A stretch of 64,000 nucleotides of DNA from NCBI GenBank assembly GCA_020746995.1, contig JAGPXD010000007.1, positions 62,001-126,000 of the forward strand, in the 5' to 3' direction. Every line of letters starts with the position of its first letter. The stretch's first letter is position 1. Below, piece by piece: positions 1 to 12,037 of this stretch. The notes beneath the pieces are model-generated. The model was not told the origin of the DNA. It did not search any database and saw nothing but the letters and a program-made list of their open reading frames with translations. The stretch is from Plectosphaerella cucumerina (taxonomy: Eukaryota > Ascomycota > Sordariomycetes > Glomerellales > Plectosphaerellaceae). A program made the position numbers and the translations under genes.

Positions 1-1601
1 GCCTTGTGCCTCGATGTGAGGTTGGACGGCAAAGACTTGGTCCTACGGTGTCGGAACGGGCCGTGGGCCATGTGATGGTGTTTGTGCCCGCTGCCATTGA
101 CCAGGCCATGTTTGACTTTCCGGTTGATCTTGGCATCCAGATCCGAGAAAGCGGCCAGCTTGCCGCCCGGTAGATGAATTGCGGGAGATGTAGGCTCGCT
201 GACGCTCCCTCGCACCTTTCTCGGGACCTGGCCCCGGTCTGGTAGGATGTCGGCTTGTGCGTGCTGGTCCACGCATTCGGCGCAATGTGAAGTCACAGAA
301 GCTCGGCGACCTCGCGACCAGAGTCGACCGATGCCGCCCCTGACATATGCCAAGGCCCAGCGCATCTCTCTGTTGACGACATAGAGCCACCATTTGATGA
401 CGACGCCTATGGCAGCCACAAAGCGCATGGGAAGAATGGTGAAATTGTATAGCCAGGCATCTAGGCAGGCGAGGGCGCCGAAATAGAGAGTCCGCTCTAG
501 GTAAAACGGCAGGACCAGGACGTTGAACAAGCGCTCGATCCTGACGGCCATGGATTCGTAAGGGCCATCGTTGGCGTGCGAATTGTGAATATACAGGGGA
601 CTGGGCCGTTGCGTGGACATCTCGAGCTGGAGATGGGTCGGTATCGACATTGGTGGGAGGGGAATGGAGGGGGGGACTGGGGAGGGCAGAGGCTGCTCGG
701 CTGCCGGAGGGCGCAGCGTCATCGGTGTTCTAGAGTTTCCGCCGTTGCCGTGGGCATGTCCGTTAAGATTGAGGTAGAGCGGCGGCGGCTTCGCAGAAGG
801 GTTGAAGGAGTTGCGGCGTGGCGATGTCAATGTTGGCCGGCCCTTCCTATCGTCTGGCGGAGTGGATAGAGTTCTCAGAGTGGACGGCCGCCGGTCTTGA
901 TCCACGGCGCGGGAGCGCCTTTCAATCTCTGGGAACGGGGTGGGTTGGACGAGCTCGGGGTGCCGCATCACGTCTTGTCGAATCGATCGAAGCTGTTCGG
1001 CGATCGAGGGAAGAGGGGAGCCAGGTTGAGGGGTCTGTATCGCTGGATTGGTCTCTGGCACAACGGCGACTGGGAGTGACTCTGGGGCCTGGACAAGCTG
1101 CTGCATCCCAGCCGCTGACAGCCTTCGTACGTGATCATGGCCGCCATGCGACTTCTTATCCGACGCGGAGCCGGCACGAGAACGGGATGGTGATATTGTG
1201 TCTTGGGTATGTTCGGCTACAGCGGGCAGGGACTCGGATGGTGCTGGTGTTTCGCGCGTGCGCTTTCCGAGAGGACTGCTCGAGGCCTTCTCGGCGGTCT
1301 GGCACTCAGAGGACGTTTCTTCGTCAGAACAGCCGCTGAGTGCAATTGGCAGTGTCGGGGCAGGAGATGCAGGCCTTGCATACGCAGGGGAAGGTTGAGC
1401 TGGCAGCTTCGCGGGGTCGTCCACGGGGGGCGACCGGTACATTGGTTCGGGGGGAGGTGTCGGCATTGGCGGGGGAGGTTCTTCGGCAGGCAAAGAGTAT
1501 GCGTTTCGAGGTTCATGGTGCTGTCCGCGGACTCGGAGCGGGTGGTGACGTTGTTGAGGGGAGGATGCCAGTGCCCCAGGCAGGTCGTGTGTGTCCGCCA
1601 T
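1..1601 (-). CDS. TAPT1/Emp65-family membrane protein (3' end outside window)
   Basis: The minus strand reads without a stop or intron from an ATG at 1601 down to base 1, about 533 residues, and continues beyond the left edge. The first ~345 residues are proline- and serine-rich and look disordered. From about residue 350 comes a conserved hydrophobic block containing NVLVLPFYLERTLYFGALA and then WLYNFTILPMRF, which I recognise as the start of the TAPT1/Emp65 (DUF747) membrane domain. It is followed by another aromatic membrane-like stretch (WWLYVVNREMRWAL) and a basic, His-rich loop. Family members are ER or ciliary multi-pass proteins; yeast Emp65 works with Slp1 in ER protein quality control. 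The rest of the membrane domain is missing because of the window edge. The start codon is tentative: the frame stays open slightly upstream, so an upstream exon is possible. Family call fairly sure, exact start not. Confidence 0.75.
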   Translation of the reverse strand, partial: MADTHDLPGALASSPQQRHHPLRVRGQHHEPRNAYSLPAEEPPPPMPTPPPEPMYRSPPVDDPAKLPAQPSPAYARPASPAPTLPIALSGCSDEETSSECQTAEKASSSPLGKRTRETPAPSESLPAVAEHTQDTISPSRSRAGSASDKKSHGGHDHVRRLSAAGMQQLVQAPESLPVAVVPETNPAIQTPQPGSPLPSIAEQLRSIRQDVMRHPELVQPTPFPEIERRSRAVDQDRRPSTLRTLSTPPDDRKGRPTLTSPRRNSFNPSAKPPPLYLNLNGHAHGNGGNSRTPMTLRPPAAEQPLPSPVPPSIPLPPMSIPTHLQLEMSTQRPSPLYIHNSHANDGPYESMAVRIERLFNVLVLPFYLERTLYFGALACLDAWLYNFTILPMRFVAAIGVVIKWWLYVVNREMRWALAYVRGGIGRLWSRGRRASVTSHCAECVDQHAQADILPDRGQVPRKVRGSVSEPTSPAIHLPGGKLAAFSDLDAKINRKVKHGLVNGSGHKHHHMAHGPFRHRRTKSLPSNLTSRHK

Positions 1602-2614
1602 CGCCGTCGGTGGCGCCCGCCATTCGGGTTCGACAGAAAATGCGATGCCTGCGAGAACTCGGCAGGTCTCGCTTATTTGTTTCGCGATGAACGGCGGAGA
1701 CAGATAGGTAGGTGAAATCGTGGAATGTAGGCAATGGAGGCTGCACGTTTCCAGAACGTGGAGGCTGCCGAGGTCCTCCCGAGGACGAACGATTCCAGGT
1801 TTGGTCTGCAGTCTACCGACTCGGAGAGCCTACGCCATCCACGCTGCACTGCAGTTCGTGGGGGCAGCCAGTGAAGCAGCCCGTCATTGGACCCACACCC
1901 ACAAGAACTGGTGCAGCTCGTCCGCCAAGCCAGCAGATCGGAGACACACAGACTGTGATACAAGCACACTTCAGCTTTGCTACTGTATCATCATTTCTCC
2001 GACGTGAAGAAATCAACCCCTTTAAAGACGTTCGCGGTAAAGACTGCAGTAGAAATATTGCGGTCTTCTCAGTGAAGCCTCGAGACTCGACCTGACCTGT
2101 CATGGCTACGATGTCAGTGTCCGGCTCGGACTTCGGACTCAAGTCCACCTTCCAGTTTAATCCTGAAAGCGCATCTCGGCAACATGTTCGCGGAGCACAT
2201 GGGCGCCAGAAGATATAACCTTGGCCTCTTGAAGAATCTATGATTTGTGATTCGGAGAAACCGAAGATTGAAGGTGTCCACTCAATGACGTTGTCAGAGT
2301 TTGATTCATCATGCTTCGGCACTTGCTCCCGAAATCGAGGGAGTTTTTGACTGGACCTGAGGACGGACTTACTGCCGGGAACATGGACGTCAAAAATCTA
2401 CAGATCTGCCCCGCCGGCCTCCTCGATTAGGTAGGGAGATGCCGGGCTCCCATCGCGTCAGAGTCGACGACATCGGCGTGCTTTTTGGGTCCTACAAGAA
2501 CTTCAACTTCTCACCTACACCCCGATCCGAAACCCACAGCCTGACCCCCACAACCCTTGAGATAGGAACAGACTCGAGCTTCTTCTCGTAACAACCACCT
2601 TGCGACCACCCACC
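1602..2614. other. Divergent intergenic region
   Basis: About 1 kb between the TAPT1-like gene and the dienelactone hydrolase gene, transcribed away from each other, so it probably holds both promoters. A 169-codon minus-strand frame at 1813-2322 has no recognisable features and is not called. No repeat, RNA gene or clear regulatory site seen. Confidence 0.5.
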
Positions 2615-3448
2615 ATGGCCTCCAACCCCCCCGGAAAATGCTGCGCTGTCGGCGTCAAACACGAGTATGCGCCCATCACTCCTTCAAGCTCCTGCAGCCT
2701 AAAGGCATCGGCTGCTTCATGGCTACCTAGCTAACAATGAGCTGCCAGTGGTTCCCCATCGGGAGAGGACATCAAGATTGCTGATGGAACTATCGCCGCC
2801 TACGTTGCGGAGGCCTCTGCCGAGAATGCCCATGCCGGCACCGCCATTCTCTTCATCCCAGACATCTGGGGCATCTGGCAGAACTCACAGCTCGTGGCCG
2901 ACCAGCTCGCTGCCAATGGGTATACTACCTTGATCCCCGATATTTTCAGCGGTGACTCTTTCGCGCGTGGCCTGGACGTCTTGCAATGGATCCAGGGAGG
3001 CACCGACGGCAAAACCCCGCACACGGTCGAGGCCGTTGACCCCATCATCCTCGCTGGCATCCGCGCTCTCAAGGAGACATACGGCGCCAGCAAGATTGGC
3101 GCGGTCGGCTACTGCTTCGGTGCCAAGTACGTCATTCGCCATTTCCACAACGGCATCGATGTCGGCTACGTTGCCCATCCCAGCTTCGTTGAGCGAGACG
3201 AGCTCGCCGCTATCACTGGCCCACTCTCCATCGCCGCGGCCGAGACCGACTCCATCTTCCCGACCGAGAAGCGCCACGAATCCGAGGCGATTTTGAAGGA
3301 CACAAAGCAGCCCTACCAGATCAACCTGTACTCGGGCGTCGAGCATGGCTTCGCCATCCGTGGCGACGTCAGCATCAAGGTGCAGCGCTTCGCCAAGGAG
3401 GCCGCCTTCCTCCAGGCTGTCACCTGGTTCGACAACTGGCTGGTATGA
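2615..3448 (+). CDS. Dienelactone hydrolase family alpha/beta hydrolase
   Basis: Two exons, 2615-2664 and 2749-3448, joined across an 84-nt GT-AG intron, give 249 residues. The N-terminus MASNPPGKCCAVGVKH followed by G-ED-KIADG is typical of the fungal members. The nucleophile elbow is GYCFGAK with Cys139. Asp184 (in AAETDSIFP) and His216 (in VEHGF) complete a Cys-Asp-His triad, the arrangement of the dienelactone hydrolase family, which uses Cys rather than Ser. No signal peptide, so probably cytosolic. Bacterial relatives open the lactone ring of dienelactones in chloroaromatic breakdown. Fungal relatives such as yeast Aim2 have unclear substrates, so the reaction here is not assigned. Length and intron position fit a complete gene. 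Neighbours give no pathway context. Confidence 0.9.
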
Positions 3449-4494
3449 CTGCCTGCAGCCAAAATGTAGAATCCACATGGCCAAGCTGGTAGCTCAAGGC
3501 AAGGATAGGCTTCGGATCCGACAGACAGACCTGAAAATTGACTCGACTTCTTCACGTCCGAATTGATGGGACATCTGCCTACTGTAGTGACCCTGCGAAT
3601 ATGAGTAGTTGCTAAAGTCAACCAAAGGCCAAAGGGCACCAGAACTTGCGTGACTGACTGGACATCAGCCCTGGAATAGTACAGTACAGTACAAGAGCTG
3701 GCAGCACAGGGGCTGTGCGCCTGGGTGGTGGCTGTTCAAGGAATGCAGAAGCTGTCAGGGCTGTGTTCACACCGCTTCGAGTCCCTGATGGGCTCGCCAG
3801 GCCGGAACACGGCACGGTCCGGGTCCGAGTCTATAGTAGGGTCCAGTACCACCCCACTCAGTGTCATCGAGTCCAAGGCCTGCCAGGGACCAGCTCGGAG
3901 GGCCTGGCCATAGCTTCAGATTTCATCTCAAGCAACGTGGATCGGACATCAGATGCTCGGAGATTCAGCATCAGACACGAAGGCTATCCATCGCAACATC
4001 AAGGAGTCACCCAACGGCAGGAGTATCTCGCAAGGCACCGGAGGGGGCGAGGGTCGCCCATTGTGTACAATGTGCCCCCGCCAGACCCAGCTGAGCCCCC
4101 AGTCTACGGTACACAACGCTCGGGCTCCATGCACGATGACCCTGTCTGCCCGTCCAGCCGCTGCCGACCGAAGCGGCCAAGCCTAGTAGTCTGCGGCTGT
4201 GCGCTGGGGCCTGGGGGGCATCTGGCCATGCCACCGAAATGGCCAACGACTATGACAGCCTTACGCTCCTGGGACGCGTCCCACTGGGAGGCCAAAAGAG
4301 CTGGACAAGACGGACTTCAAGGCGCAGAGACGTCTCCGACGGTCGTCCTCCCGTGCTTCGACTTCTAGCTCCCTGCTATCATCGACGACCTCTTCGACCA
4401 ACCGCGAACCTCTCCACCGCGGCCGGGATCAGCTCCCGCCACACATCACCACCAGACCCGACAACTACCTCCGTCCGCCGCGCATACGAACACC
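3449..4494. other. Intergenic region
   Basis: About 1 kb between two plus-strand genes. It would hold the 3' UTR of the hydrolase and the promoter of the modin-like gene. A plus-strand frame at 3715-4368 (217 codons) has no domain-like character and is left out. Nothing else seen. Confidence 0.45.
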
Positions 4495-6766
4495 ATGGCG
4501 ACAGAGCCCGAAGTTATCGTTGCTGGAGTGGCTTTGGCCATCTCTGTCATCGCACTAGCTGCCGCGGCACTCCAGGTCACCCAGCAATACTTCGCGTCTG
4601 CCAACAACTACAACACCTGTGACACGAGGGTCATGGGCGATTGGCACCAGTCGCGAAAGAGACTTCTTCGGCTCAAGGAGTTCCGACTCGAGGTTCAGTA
4701 CGACGCGCCAGTCATTTTCCTCACCCGACCGGACTACGAGGGCGTTGGACCGGTTCCGCCCAAACCAGTGATAATGCTCAACGGCGATGCCGAGAGCAGG
4801 GAGCAAAGTTGGACGGTGGTGGTCCCTGACGCCCCCAGCAACAGCAAAAGCACCGCCGTCGACAACTTGAGTCCGAAGGAGAAGAAGGCCGAGAAAAAGA
4901 AGGAGATCGAAGCCATCCATACAGCCGATAACGACCTTGCCACATGGGTCAAACTGCTCCAGACTATCCAGAACATGGAGTCAAAGTCAAAGGAATGGCA
5001 AGAAGGGTGGTTCAAGAAGGGACCGCCCAAACCCGGTTGCGTGGCCTCGCCGGACCAGCAGCACGCCGCCCTTAATGGCCATACGCTCGTAGTGGCGATG
5101 CAGAAGAAGACCAAGAGCTACGACACAATGCCGGCGGGCATCAAGAAGCCGTTCGGGACAACCACTTGGTGCCACCTCATCGAGCTGACCGCTATGCTCG
5201 GCATCTACTGGGTCGAGTTTGACCGCACCAACGACAGGTATCGAGCCGAGGGCAACGGCTTCGTCGTGGCGGGCGAAAAGGTGAGCGACCTGGGGGTCAT
5301 GTTCTCTTTCCAGGTGGCAAAGGCAAGTCGCTTTGCCGAGAACCGAGTCATCCCCTCCGAGCACGTCAAAGACCTGGCATTCGGCATCGTCCCGACCGTG
5401 TACTGTCGCACCTCGACTGCTGTGGATCGTCGACTCGACAGGAGCGACCAAAAGGATATTGGCAAGCTTCACTTCTCCACCAGGGCGGACATTGCCGACT
5501 CTCTGGTCCTCATCGGCTGCAATGCCAATGCCGTCAACTACTTCGCCCGCGACGACCATCTGAACAGGAGGGTGACGCACCTCTTCCCCTGTAAGTTGGC
5601 GAAAACTACTCGTTTGACTTGCCGCCCCCTGCTCACATCAGTCAGTGGCATTCGAAATTATTGGCATGTTGGCGAAGACTTTCCACATTGAGCACAGCGG
5701 ATTCCGGTACCTGCCCAATCCGACAATGTACATCTGGAGCAACAAGAACTTTTCACTGCCTGATATCCTGGCCGGATATTTGGAGCAGATGGAGCTCACA
5801 GGTCTGCGGTCTCGTGTGGCCAAAGTACTCGGACGTCATGGCAACAACATCCTAGACCATTTCAAGACCGAATATGCGACGGGATGGCCAAGCTTTGCCC
5901 TGCTGAAAGATTTACACGACGCCCTGGAGCATACCGATGTTATTCTGACCGGTGTGCCGCTGACCGAGAGGCCGAAAGGACCGCCTCGAGAATCAACACA
6001 GGTATCCGGCGTCATCAACATGCATGCCGAAAAGTTCGGGCCGAAGAAGAAGAGCAGGGCCGCCGCAGAAGTTTCCCAGGTGCCAGAGGAAAAGAGCAAG
6101 ACCCCTGACGTTGCTGAGACCGACGAGCAGAAGGTCAGGCGCAAAATGGTGCAAGATGTGCTGCGAAGCCACATCCAAGAGGTCCTGTCCGGGCTGAACC
6201 TGCCTGCAGCCCTTCCCGACCATAATGCCTGCGCTGCGACTGACACCTCGAATGGCGCTGTCGAAGATGGAACGTCTTCAGATCCTCAGGCCAGGCCGCC
6301 TCGGTTTGATGACATTGACTCGGCAACCCCCGAAGACAAGCAGGCCAAGCTGATGCAGGTGTATTTCCAAGTCATTCGCACCAAGGTCATGAAGACATGT
6401 GCGCAAAATGCGGGACGCAATCGCCGCGGGTCTACAGCTACGGTTTATCGCCAGCATCAGTATCCCTTTCTCAGCCGTTTCAAGCCACGGGCAGCGGAGC
6501 GGTCGGTGAAAGAGGAGACCACGGAGGTAGGGCCGGAGGATTGCGATGGCGCGGACATCACCGAGTTGGGTGCCCATGGTCGCCCGTTGACCGAAGACGA
6601 TACCCTTGCCGAGCTGGGAATGTCGGATGTTACGCACGAAGACATCTGGTGCACCCTCGTCTTCCGAATGATATGTTGGCTCATGCTTCACGACTTTGAC
6701 CAGATGGACATACAAAAGCCCAAGAAGGAACTGCACGGGAGCCGCCTACGGGTGTATATTGCATGA
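4495..6766 (+). CDS. Modin-like conserved fungal protein with N-terminal membrane anchor
   Basis: Exons 4495-5590 and 5646-6766 join in phase across a 55-nt GTAAGT...CAG intron, giving 738 residues. Residues about 8-28 (VIVAGVALAISVIALAAAAL) form one transmembrane helix, followed by LQVTQQYFASANNYNTCD. The rest is probably soluble: a Lys/Glu-rich stretch near residues 120-145, a compact middle region (WCHLIELTAMLGIYWVEFDR) and a low-complexity Lys/Glu/Pro segment around residues 500-560. The opening helix, the QQY-A-A-Y motif and the VMGDW segment resemble proteins annotated as 'modin' in Podospora and other Sordariomycetes, whose biochemical role is not established. I see no enzymatic motif. 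The intron acceptor was chosen because the CAG four bases earlier leads to a stop. Gene model fairly sure; name moderate. Confidence 0.7.
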
Positions 6767-8153
6767 TGGCTATGCCATCTCACGAAGCATAGATAGAACT
6801 AACGAAGACATGACGCATTACGACTCACCGAGTAATTCCACCATAGCAATCAGGTGAACGCCAGGGCAGGTCTGCCAGACAAGCGGGCTGCCTCTTGACG
6901 GCATCGAAAATAAATCGCCCCCTCTTGTCCGTGAGTCTGCAGGTCAACGCAAAGACACCTCTGTATTGTCACAGACCCCCTGATTCGCAAGGAGGCCCGG
7001 TCAACGAACGTGTTTCACCGCCGATGGACGTGGTCTAACCACCAGGGCTGATGCAGAAAGAATTCTGCGGCAACCTGGTTCGCCGTCGAGCCGAGTTCTG
7101 CCAACCGCGACATGAGCAATTCGACTGGATTCGGTAGCAGCGTTGTCGGTCAAGAGCTTAAATAAAGTTGAAAAGTTACGCTCCCACCACGGAAAGGCCG
7201 AATTCACATTTGACTACCCGCTTGATGAGAGCCGGCTGCACCGAGTGACTTGTGGAGTGCTGACCGAGCCGGTCCGCTTCGAGGACTGTCCGACGCACTG
7301 TACTTGACGCCCTGACGCCACAGGCGACCCACTGTGTCAGCGAGGCTTGATCACAGTGCGGTCAGCTCGTGCACGGACCCCACCCACCGCGACTGCCCAG
7401 CCAGTTTGCCTCCTTCCTGCAGCGACTGCCAAACCAGGCCGAAAGTTGCAAAGGACGTGGAGGGACTCTCTCCTCCACCAACGACCCGCTCTCGACGGGA
7501 CTGTCCAGACTCTCTCCCCTTTCAACCACCACCCACCTCGCAACCCCCCTTCCACGGCACCACAGCGACGCAGCCGCCTCCGGCCACCGGGTTTACACGC
7601 ACCTTTCCGGGACGAAAAGAATTCTCGATTCCCACCAAAGACCCAAGGCCATCCCGACAACTCCCTCCGTGGCAGGGCCCTCGATGAGGCCCAGCGATCG
7701 TTTCGTCCCTTAGGCCCCGAATCCCGCCTCTTCGCAGCCGCCTATATCGAACCCGACCCGCCAAACTTCTGCTCTTCCCTCTCAGATCTTTAAGTCGACA
7801 CTCTTTTCCGAGGCTGCCTTGGCAACGCCTTTTCCTCCGAACTTATACCCAAGAGCCTGGCAAGCCTGAGGCTGCCGCTCTGCTTTTGACTTCGATCCCA
7901 CCCCGCCAGAAACACCCCAGAGCCGCACTCTTTGTAATCAAGAACTACAACGGCCTTGGGAGATACCAGCAAAACCGTTGTTGATCTACATCTCGTCCGC
8001 CGTCCGATACTACCCCGAGGAAGCGGCTTCTGTCCAGTAGCCTGCCTGCGCAGTCTTCGAGTACACCGACGCTTTGTTGTAACAACCCGCTACACATACC
8101 ACCCACCACGTCCAGCATCACCAGCTGCCTAAGCTGGACGACAAGACATCACC
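6767..8153. other. Intergenic region and long 5' leader of the Cdc4-like gene
   Basis: The stretch from about 7228 to 8153 has almost no ATG on the plus strand and is rich in C and CT runs, as expected of a long 5' leader for the downstream F-box/WD40 gene. The single ATG in it, at 7684, opens a nine-codon upstream ORF. No separate gene, RNA or repeat was recognised in 6767-7228. Confidence 0.45.
7684..7713 (+). promoter_or_regulatory. Candidate uORF in the Cdc4-like leader
   Basis: ATG at 7684, nine codons, TAG at 7711-7713, lying 440 bases before the main ATG at 8154. It is the only ATG I find between about 7228 and 8153. Whether it is transcribed or translated cannot be judged from sequence. 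Confidence 0.3.
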
Positions 8154-11100
8154 ATGACGCCCTCACCTGGTCCACAACACACGACAACCATGGACACTCG
8201 CCCACGGTCAAGCCAGACAGTTTCTGTAACTTATGATGACAGTTCTCCTGCGCAAGGCCGCGACCTGTCACGACTCCGCGTCGAGTTGTCGGAGTGCATC
8301 GAGACTAAGACCGTCACGACGACTACGACAACGAAACGCACATTCCCCCCTCTGACCATGCGAGAGGCTCGACCGCTGAGTTCCTTGGACGGCAAGGAAT
8401 ACCCTCTCGCCAACACCCCTCTGCCGCCGGAACTCGTCTCTTTTTCCTACACCATCCCCAGTGGCGGCGAAACGGGATCCGGACACCTCACAGGCGAGGC
8501 GTCTCGCAAGGTAAGAAGTCTTCCACACCCATATGCCGCTGGAACGTACTGACACGGCCGCTCCATAGCGCTCCGGCAAAGAGCCCCTCGCCCACACGGC
8601 CGGTCTGATCCGAGCAAGTGGCTCAGCCGATGACTCCATCCGTCACGCCTCAACGTCCCCGTCCAACTCATACCCACGCAACACTAGAAAGACGGACTCA
8701 AGGGAAGACTCGCCCGACAATAGCCCTGGTCCCAGCGGCCCGAAGCAGCTCCAAGATCGGCTGGCCGGTCACCCGCTTGCCCCCGGAGACAGACCCGCTC
8801 TTCGGCTGTTCAAACGCCTGAATCGCACAACGCGCGAGCCCTCACGTGGAAGCAGAGGTGGCGGCTTTCTGGCAACACCGGACACATCTGACCTCATGCT
8901 GGGTCCCGCCTCTGACAGGATTTCTCGTTCACGCACTTCCCACTTGGAAAGACTCAGCCACACGCCAGAACATGTCTCGGCCATGACCTCCCAACCGCAT
9001 GACGAGGGCAGTCCTGTGGGAAGCGACTCCCACACCGTATTCAGCAGCACAGTCGCTACGCCGCCTATCACCGATGCGGACGCCGAGCCGTTTGCTGATG
9101 CAGACGAGACTCTCCAACAAGCCATCCGAGTTGCAGGCACCCAGGCTTTGGACAGTGTGGCTGCACAAGACGCCAGCTTGCCGAGTCCTAGATTGTCTCC
9201 GACACTGGCCGCGCAGCAGCCACAACAGGACTTGGACCCCGCCGACGATGCAACCTCACTCGCGGACGCTCTTGAGGAGGAACGTGGCCGAGCCTGGTTT
9301 CATGAGTCGCAGACTGCAGATGAGCTCTGCGAAGAGTCGGACGCCAATTCTCTCGCCGCGGATGACAGCCAGCTGGTCCGCATGCCGACCACCACGGACC
9401 CGCATGCGACAATGCTGGACGTTCGCTCCATGATCGAGACATTCGACTCGATGCCTAACGAGATGAAGAGTTTCATGATGTACAACTTCCTGCGACGCTG
9501 CTCGCGGAAAACACTGAGACTTGTGGCCGACACCGTCACTCCTGTTCTCAAATGCGACTTTCTCAAGCAGATGCCTCCGGAGTTGCAGCTCAACGTCTTG
9601 TCCTACCTCGACTACCGCGACCTCTGCCGCGCTGCCCAAGTCTCCAAGCACTGGAGACACGTCGTCGACAGCAACGAGACCGGCTGGAAGGAACTGTTTG
9701 ACCAGGACGGATATTCTCTCCCTCCGGGCGAGCTCGACAGGGCCATTGCCCAGGGATGGGGATGGCAGGACCCCGTGGGCCCACTCTCGGCCGAGATTGA
9801 CCTGAGCCTGATGAACCGCCTCACCCTGACCGACGGCGAGGCCGCCAAGATGCCTGTGAAGCCGGACCCCCTGGCTAAGCTGCGCAGCGCCAAGAGGAAG
9901 AGAGGTCTGAACATTGGCGGCGCAGATAGGACCAAGCGCAGGGCTAGTGTTCATTTCGAGGCTTCCCGCGCCGAGGCCGCCCAGAGCCAGATTGTCAAGC
10001 AGCACAAGTCTCGCGGAATCTTGACAGCTGCCAGTGCTGCCGCGGCGGCAGTCCCGGATCCCGACATCAACCTACCCAGCCTGCGCAAGATGCATCTTTT
10101 CAAATCCCTGTATCGTCGTCACCACATGATTCAGCAAGGCTGGACCAGCGGACAAGTCAAGCCAGGTCACGTCGCCTTTGCCGCGCACCCGCGCCACGTC
10201 ATCACCTGCTTGCAGTTCGACGAGGACAAGATCATTACCGGCAGCGACGACACGCTGATTCACGTCTATGACACAAAGACTGGCAAGCTGAGGAAGAAGC
10301 TAGAAGGTCACGAGGGGGGCGTCTGGGCGTTGCAGTATGAGGGCAACACCCTGGTTTCCGGATCTACCGACCGATCCGTTCGCGTTTGGGACATTGAGAA
10401 GGGCTTCTGCACTCAAGTCTTCTACGGACACACCAGCACCGTCCGTTGCCTGCAGATCTTGATGCCCACAGAGGTCGGTAAGAACCACAAGGGCAAGCCG
10501 ATCATGATGCCCCAGAAACCGCTCATCATCACTGGCTCACGCGACAGCCAACTCCGCGTCTGGCGGCTCCCCGAGCCTGGATCCCGAAGATACATCCAGA
10601 CAGGCCCCCCAGCTAACGACGCCGACTGCCCGTACTTCATCCGCACGCTCACGGGACACACGCATTCGGTGCGTGCCATCTCAGCCCACGGCGACACCCT
10701 GGTCAGCGGAAGCTACGACAGCACCGTCCGGGTGTGGCGCATCAGCACCGGAGAGTCTCTCCATGTCCTCGCTGGTCACTCGCAAAAGGTCTACAGCGTC
10801 GTCTTCGACCATGAACGCAACCGCTGCATTTCGGGTTCCATGGATTCACTCGTCAAGATCTGGGACCTCAACACCGGTGCCTGCCTTCACACCCTGGAAG
10901 GACACAGCCTGCTTGTTGGGCTTCTTGATCTCCGAGATCAGAGGCTCGTGTCAGCCGCTGCGGACAGCACCCTGAGGATCTGGGACCCCGAAAGTGGAAA
11001 GTGCCGCAACGTGCTTAGCGCGCATACCGGTGCTATCACTTGTTTCCAACACGACGGGCGCAAGGTCATCTCAGGCAGCGAGAAGACTGTCAAGATGTGG

Positions 11101-11385
11101 GACATTCGCACCGGAGAATGTGTCCAGGACCTCTTGACCGACCTCAGCGGCGTGTGGCAGGTTAAGTTCAACGAGAGACGCTGTGTTGCAGCTGTACAGC
11201 GGGGAGCCCTGACCTATATCGAGGTATGTTCTTTCCAGACTGGTAGTCCCAGTGCCCTGCTAACCATCCCTGACCAGATTCTCGACTTTGGCGCTGTCCG
11301 CGACGGCATGCCCCCTGAAGAGCTGGGCCAGCGCAAGCTTCTCAATGAGGCAGAGGTCCACAGTCTCATGGCAGAAGACATGTAA
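8154..11385 (+). CDS. F-box/WD40-repeat SCF ubiquitin-ligase adaptor, Cdc4/Pop1 type
   Basis: Three exons (8154-8510, 8569-11223, 11278-11385) give 1,039 residues. The long N-terminal half is low-complexity, with a Thr-rich run (VTTTTTTKRT). The F-box is at about residues 449-488 (MPPELQLNVLSYLDYRDLCRAAQVS), preceded by the helical segment (EMKSFMMYNFLRRCSRKTL) that resembles the Cdc4 dimerisation region. A linker with KRKR-type basic clusters follows. From about residue 660 to the C-terminus there are eight WD40 blades with repeated GS-D--VRVWD signatures, as in Cdc4. In yeasts Cdc4/Pop1 binds Skp1 through the F-box and phosphodegron substrates such as CDK inhibitors through the propeller. 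The sulfur regulator SconB/Met30 is the main alternative, but the eight-blade propeller and upstream helices fit Cdc4 better. The last intron is 54 nt, in frame and stop-free, so a retained form would still be translated. Confidence 0.88.
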
Positions 11386-12037
11386 CACTACGGCCATCAC
11401 GAGTCTCGTCACAATCATCTTCAGTTATCACCAGGTGGCACAGGGATCTTGCGTTTGCGGTGAACGGCGTTTCCATCGCTCAGCATGACCATTACGACAC
11501 ACGAAGATCATGATCGTTCGATCATGGACGCAATCGGCTTGGTTCGATCCTCATAATCATCACTATTGGCCTTCCGGCAGCATCACGGAAGGGGGAGGGG
11601 GAGGCGTTTTTTTGGAGCCAGGTTCTCGACGGGGAGCAAGCTTACTGCTTAATGTACCTAGGAGGGACTGCAACAACATTACAGGGTGTGTTTTGGTAGC
11701 AGGCCGCCGGCTGCTGGTATCCGTCTCATACGGCACAAACATGATTATATTTTCACCCAACATGACATTGAATCCCGTCGCCGTGAACCCTGGTTTTGTT
11801 GCTCAGGGGGCACTGGCAGCCTAGGTGTTGGGACGAGCACTGCATGCTGTCGCTGTTGGCCAGCCAATGGCAGTCCAGTACTGCGTGTCTTCACAGGCTC
11901 CACCTGCAGGTGACGTGCCTGCCTTGCCTTGTTCATCATGCACTTGAACTCGCCTTCAAAACAGAAGAAAGCAGCATTTAATCTTCCGACTGCAACCCGA
12001 GCCTCAGATTTGGCCCTCTTTTGGTGCAGTAGCTGAT
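11386..12037. other. Intergenic region
   Basis: 650 bases between two plus-strand genes; it should contain the Cdc4-like 3' UTR and the next promoter. A short G-rich stretch (gggggagggggaggcg, near 11590) is the only compositional feature seen. Confidence 0.4.

Noticed and set aside
1813..2322. 169-codon minus-strand frame upstream of the TAPT1-like gene
   Set aside because: No recognisable motif and lies in the promoter region; could be a leader, but coding potential is not evident.
9256..10005. 249-codon minus-strand frame
   Set aside because: Antisense to the F-box region of the Cdc4-like gene.
11524..11550. GGTTCGATCC, resembling a tRNA B box
   Set aside because: No matching A box, acceptor stem or cloverleaf could be folded around it.
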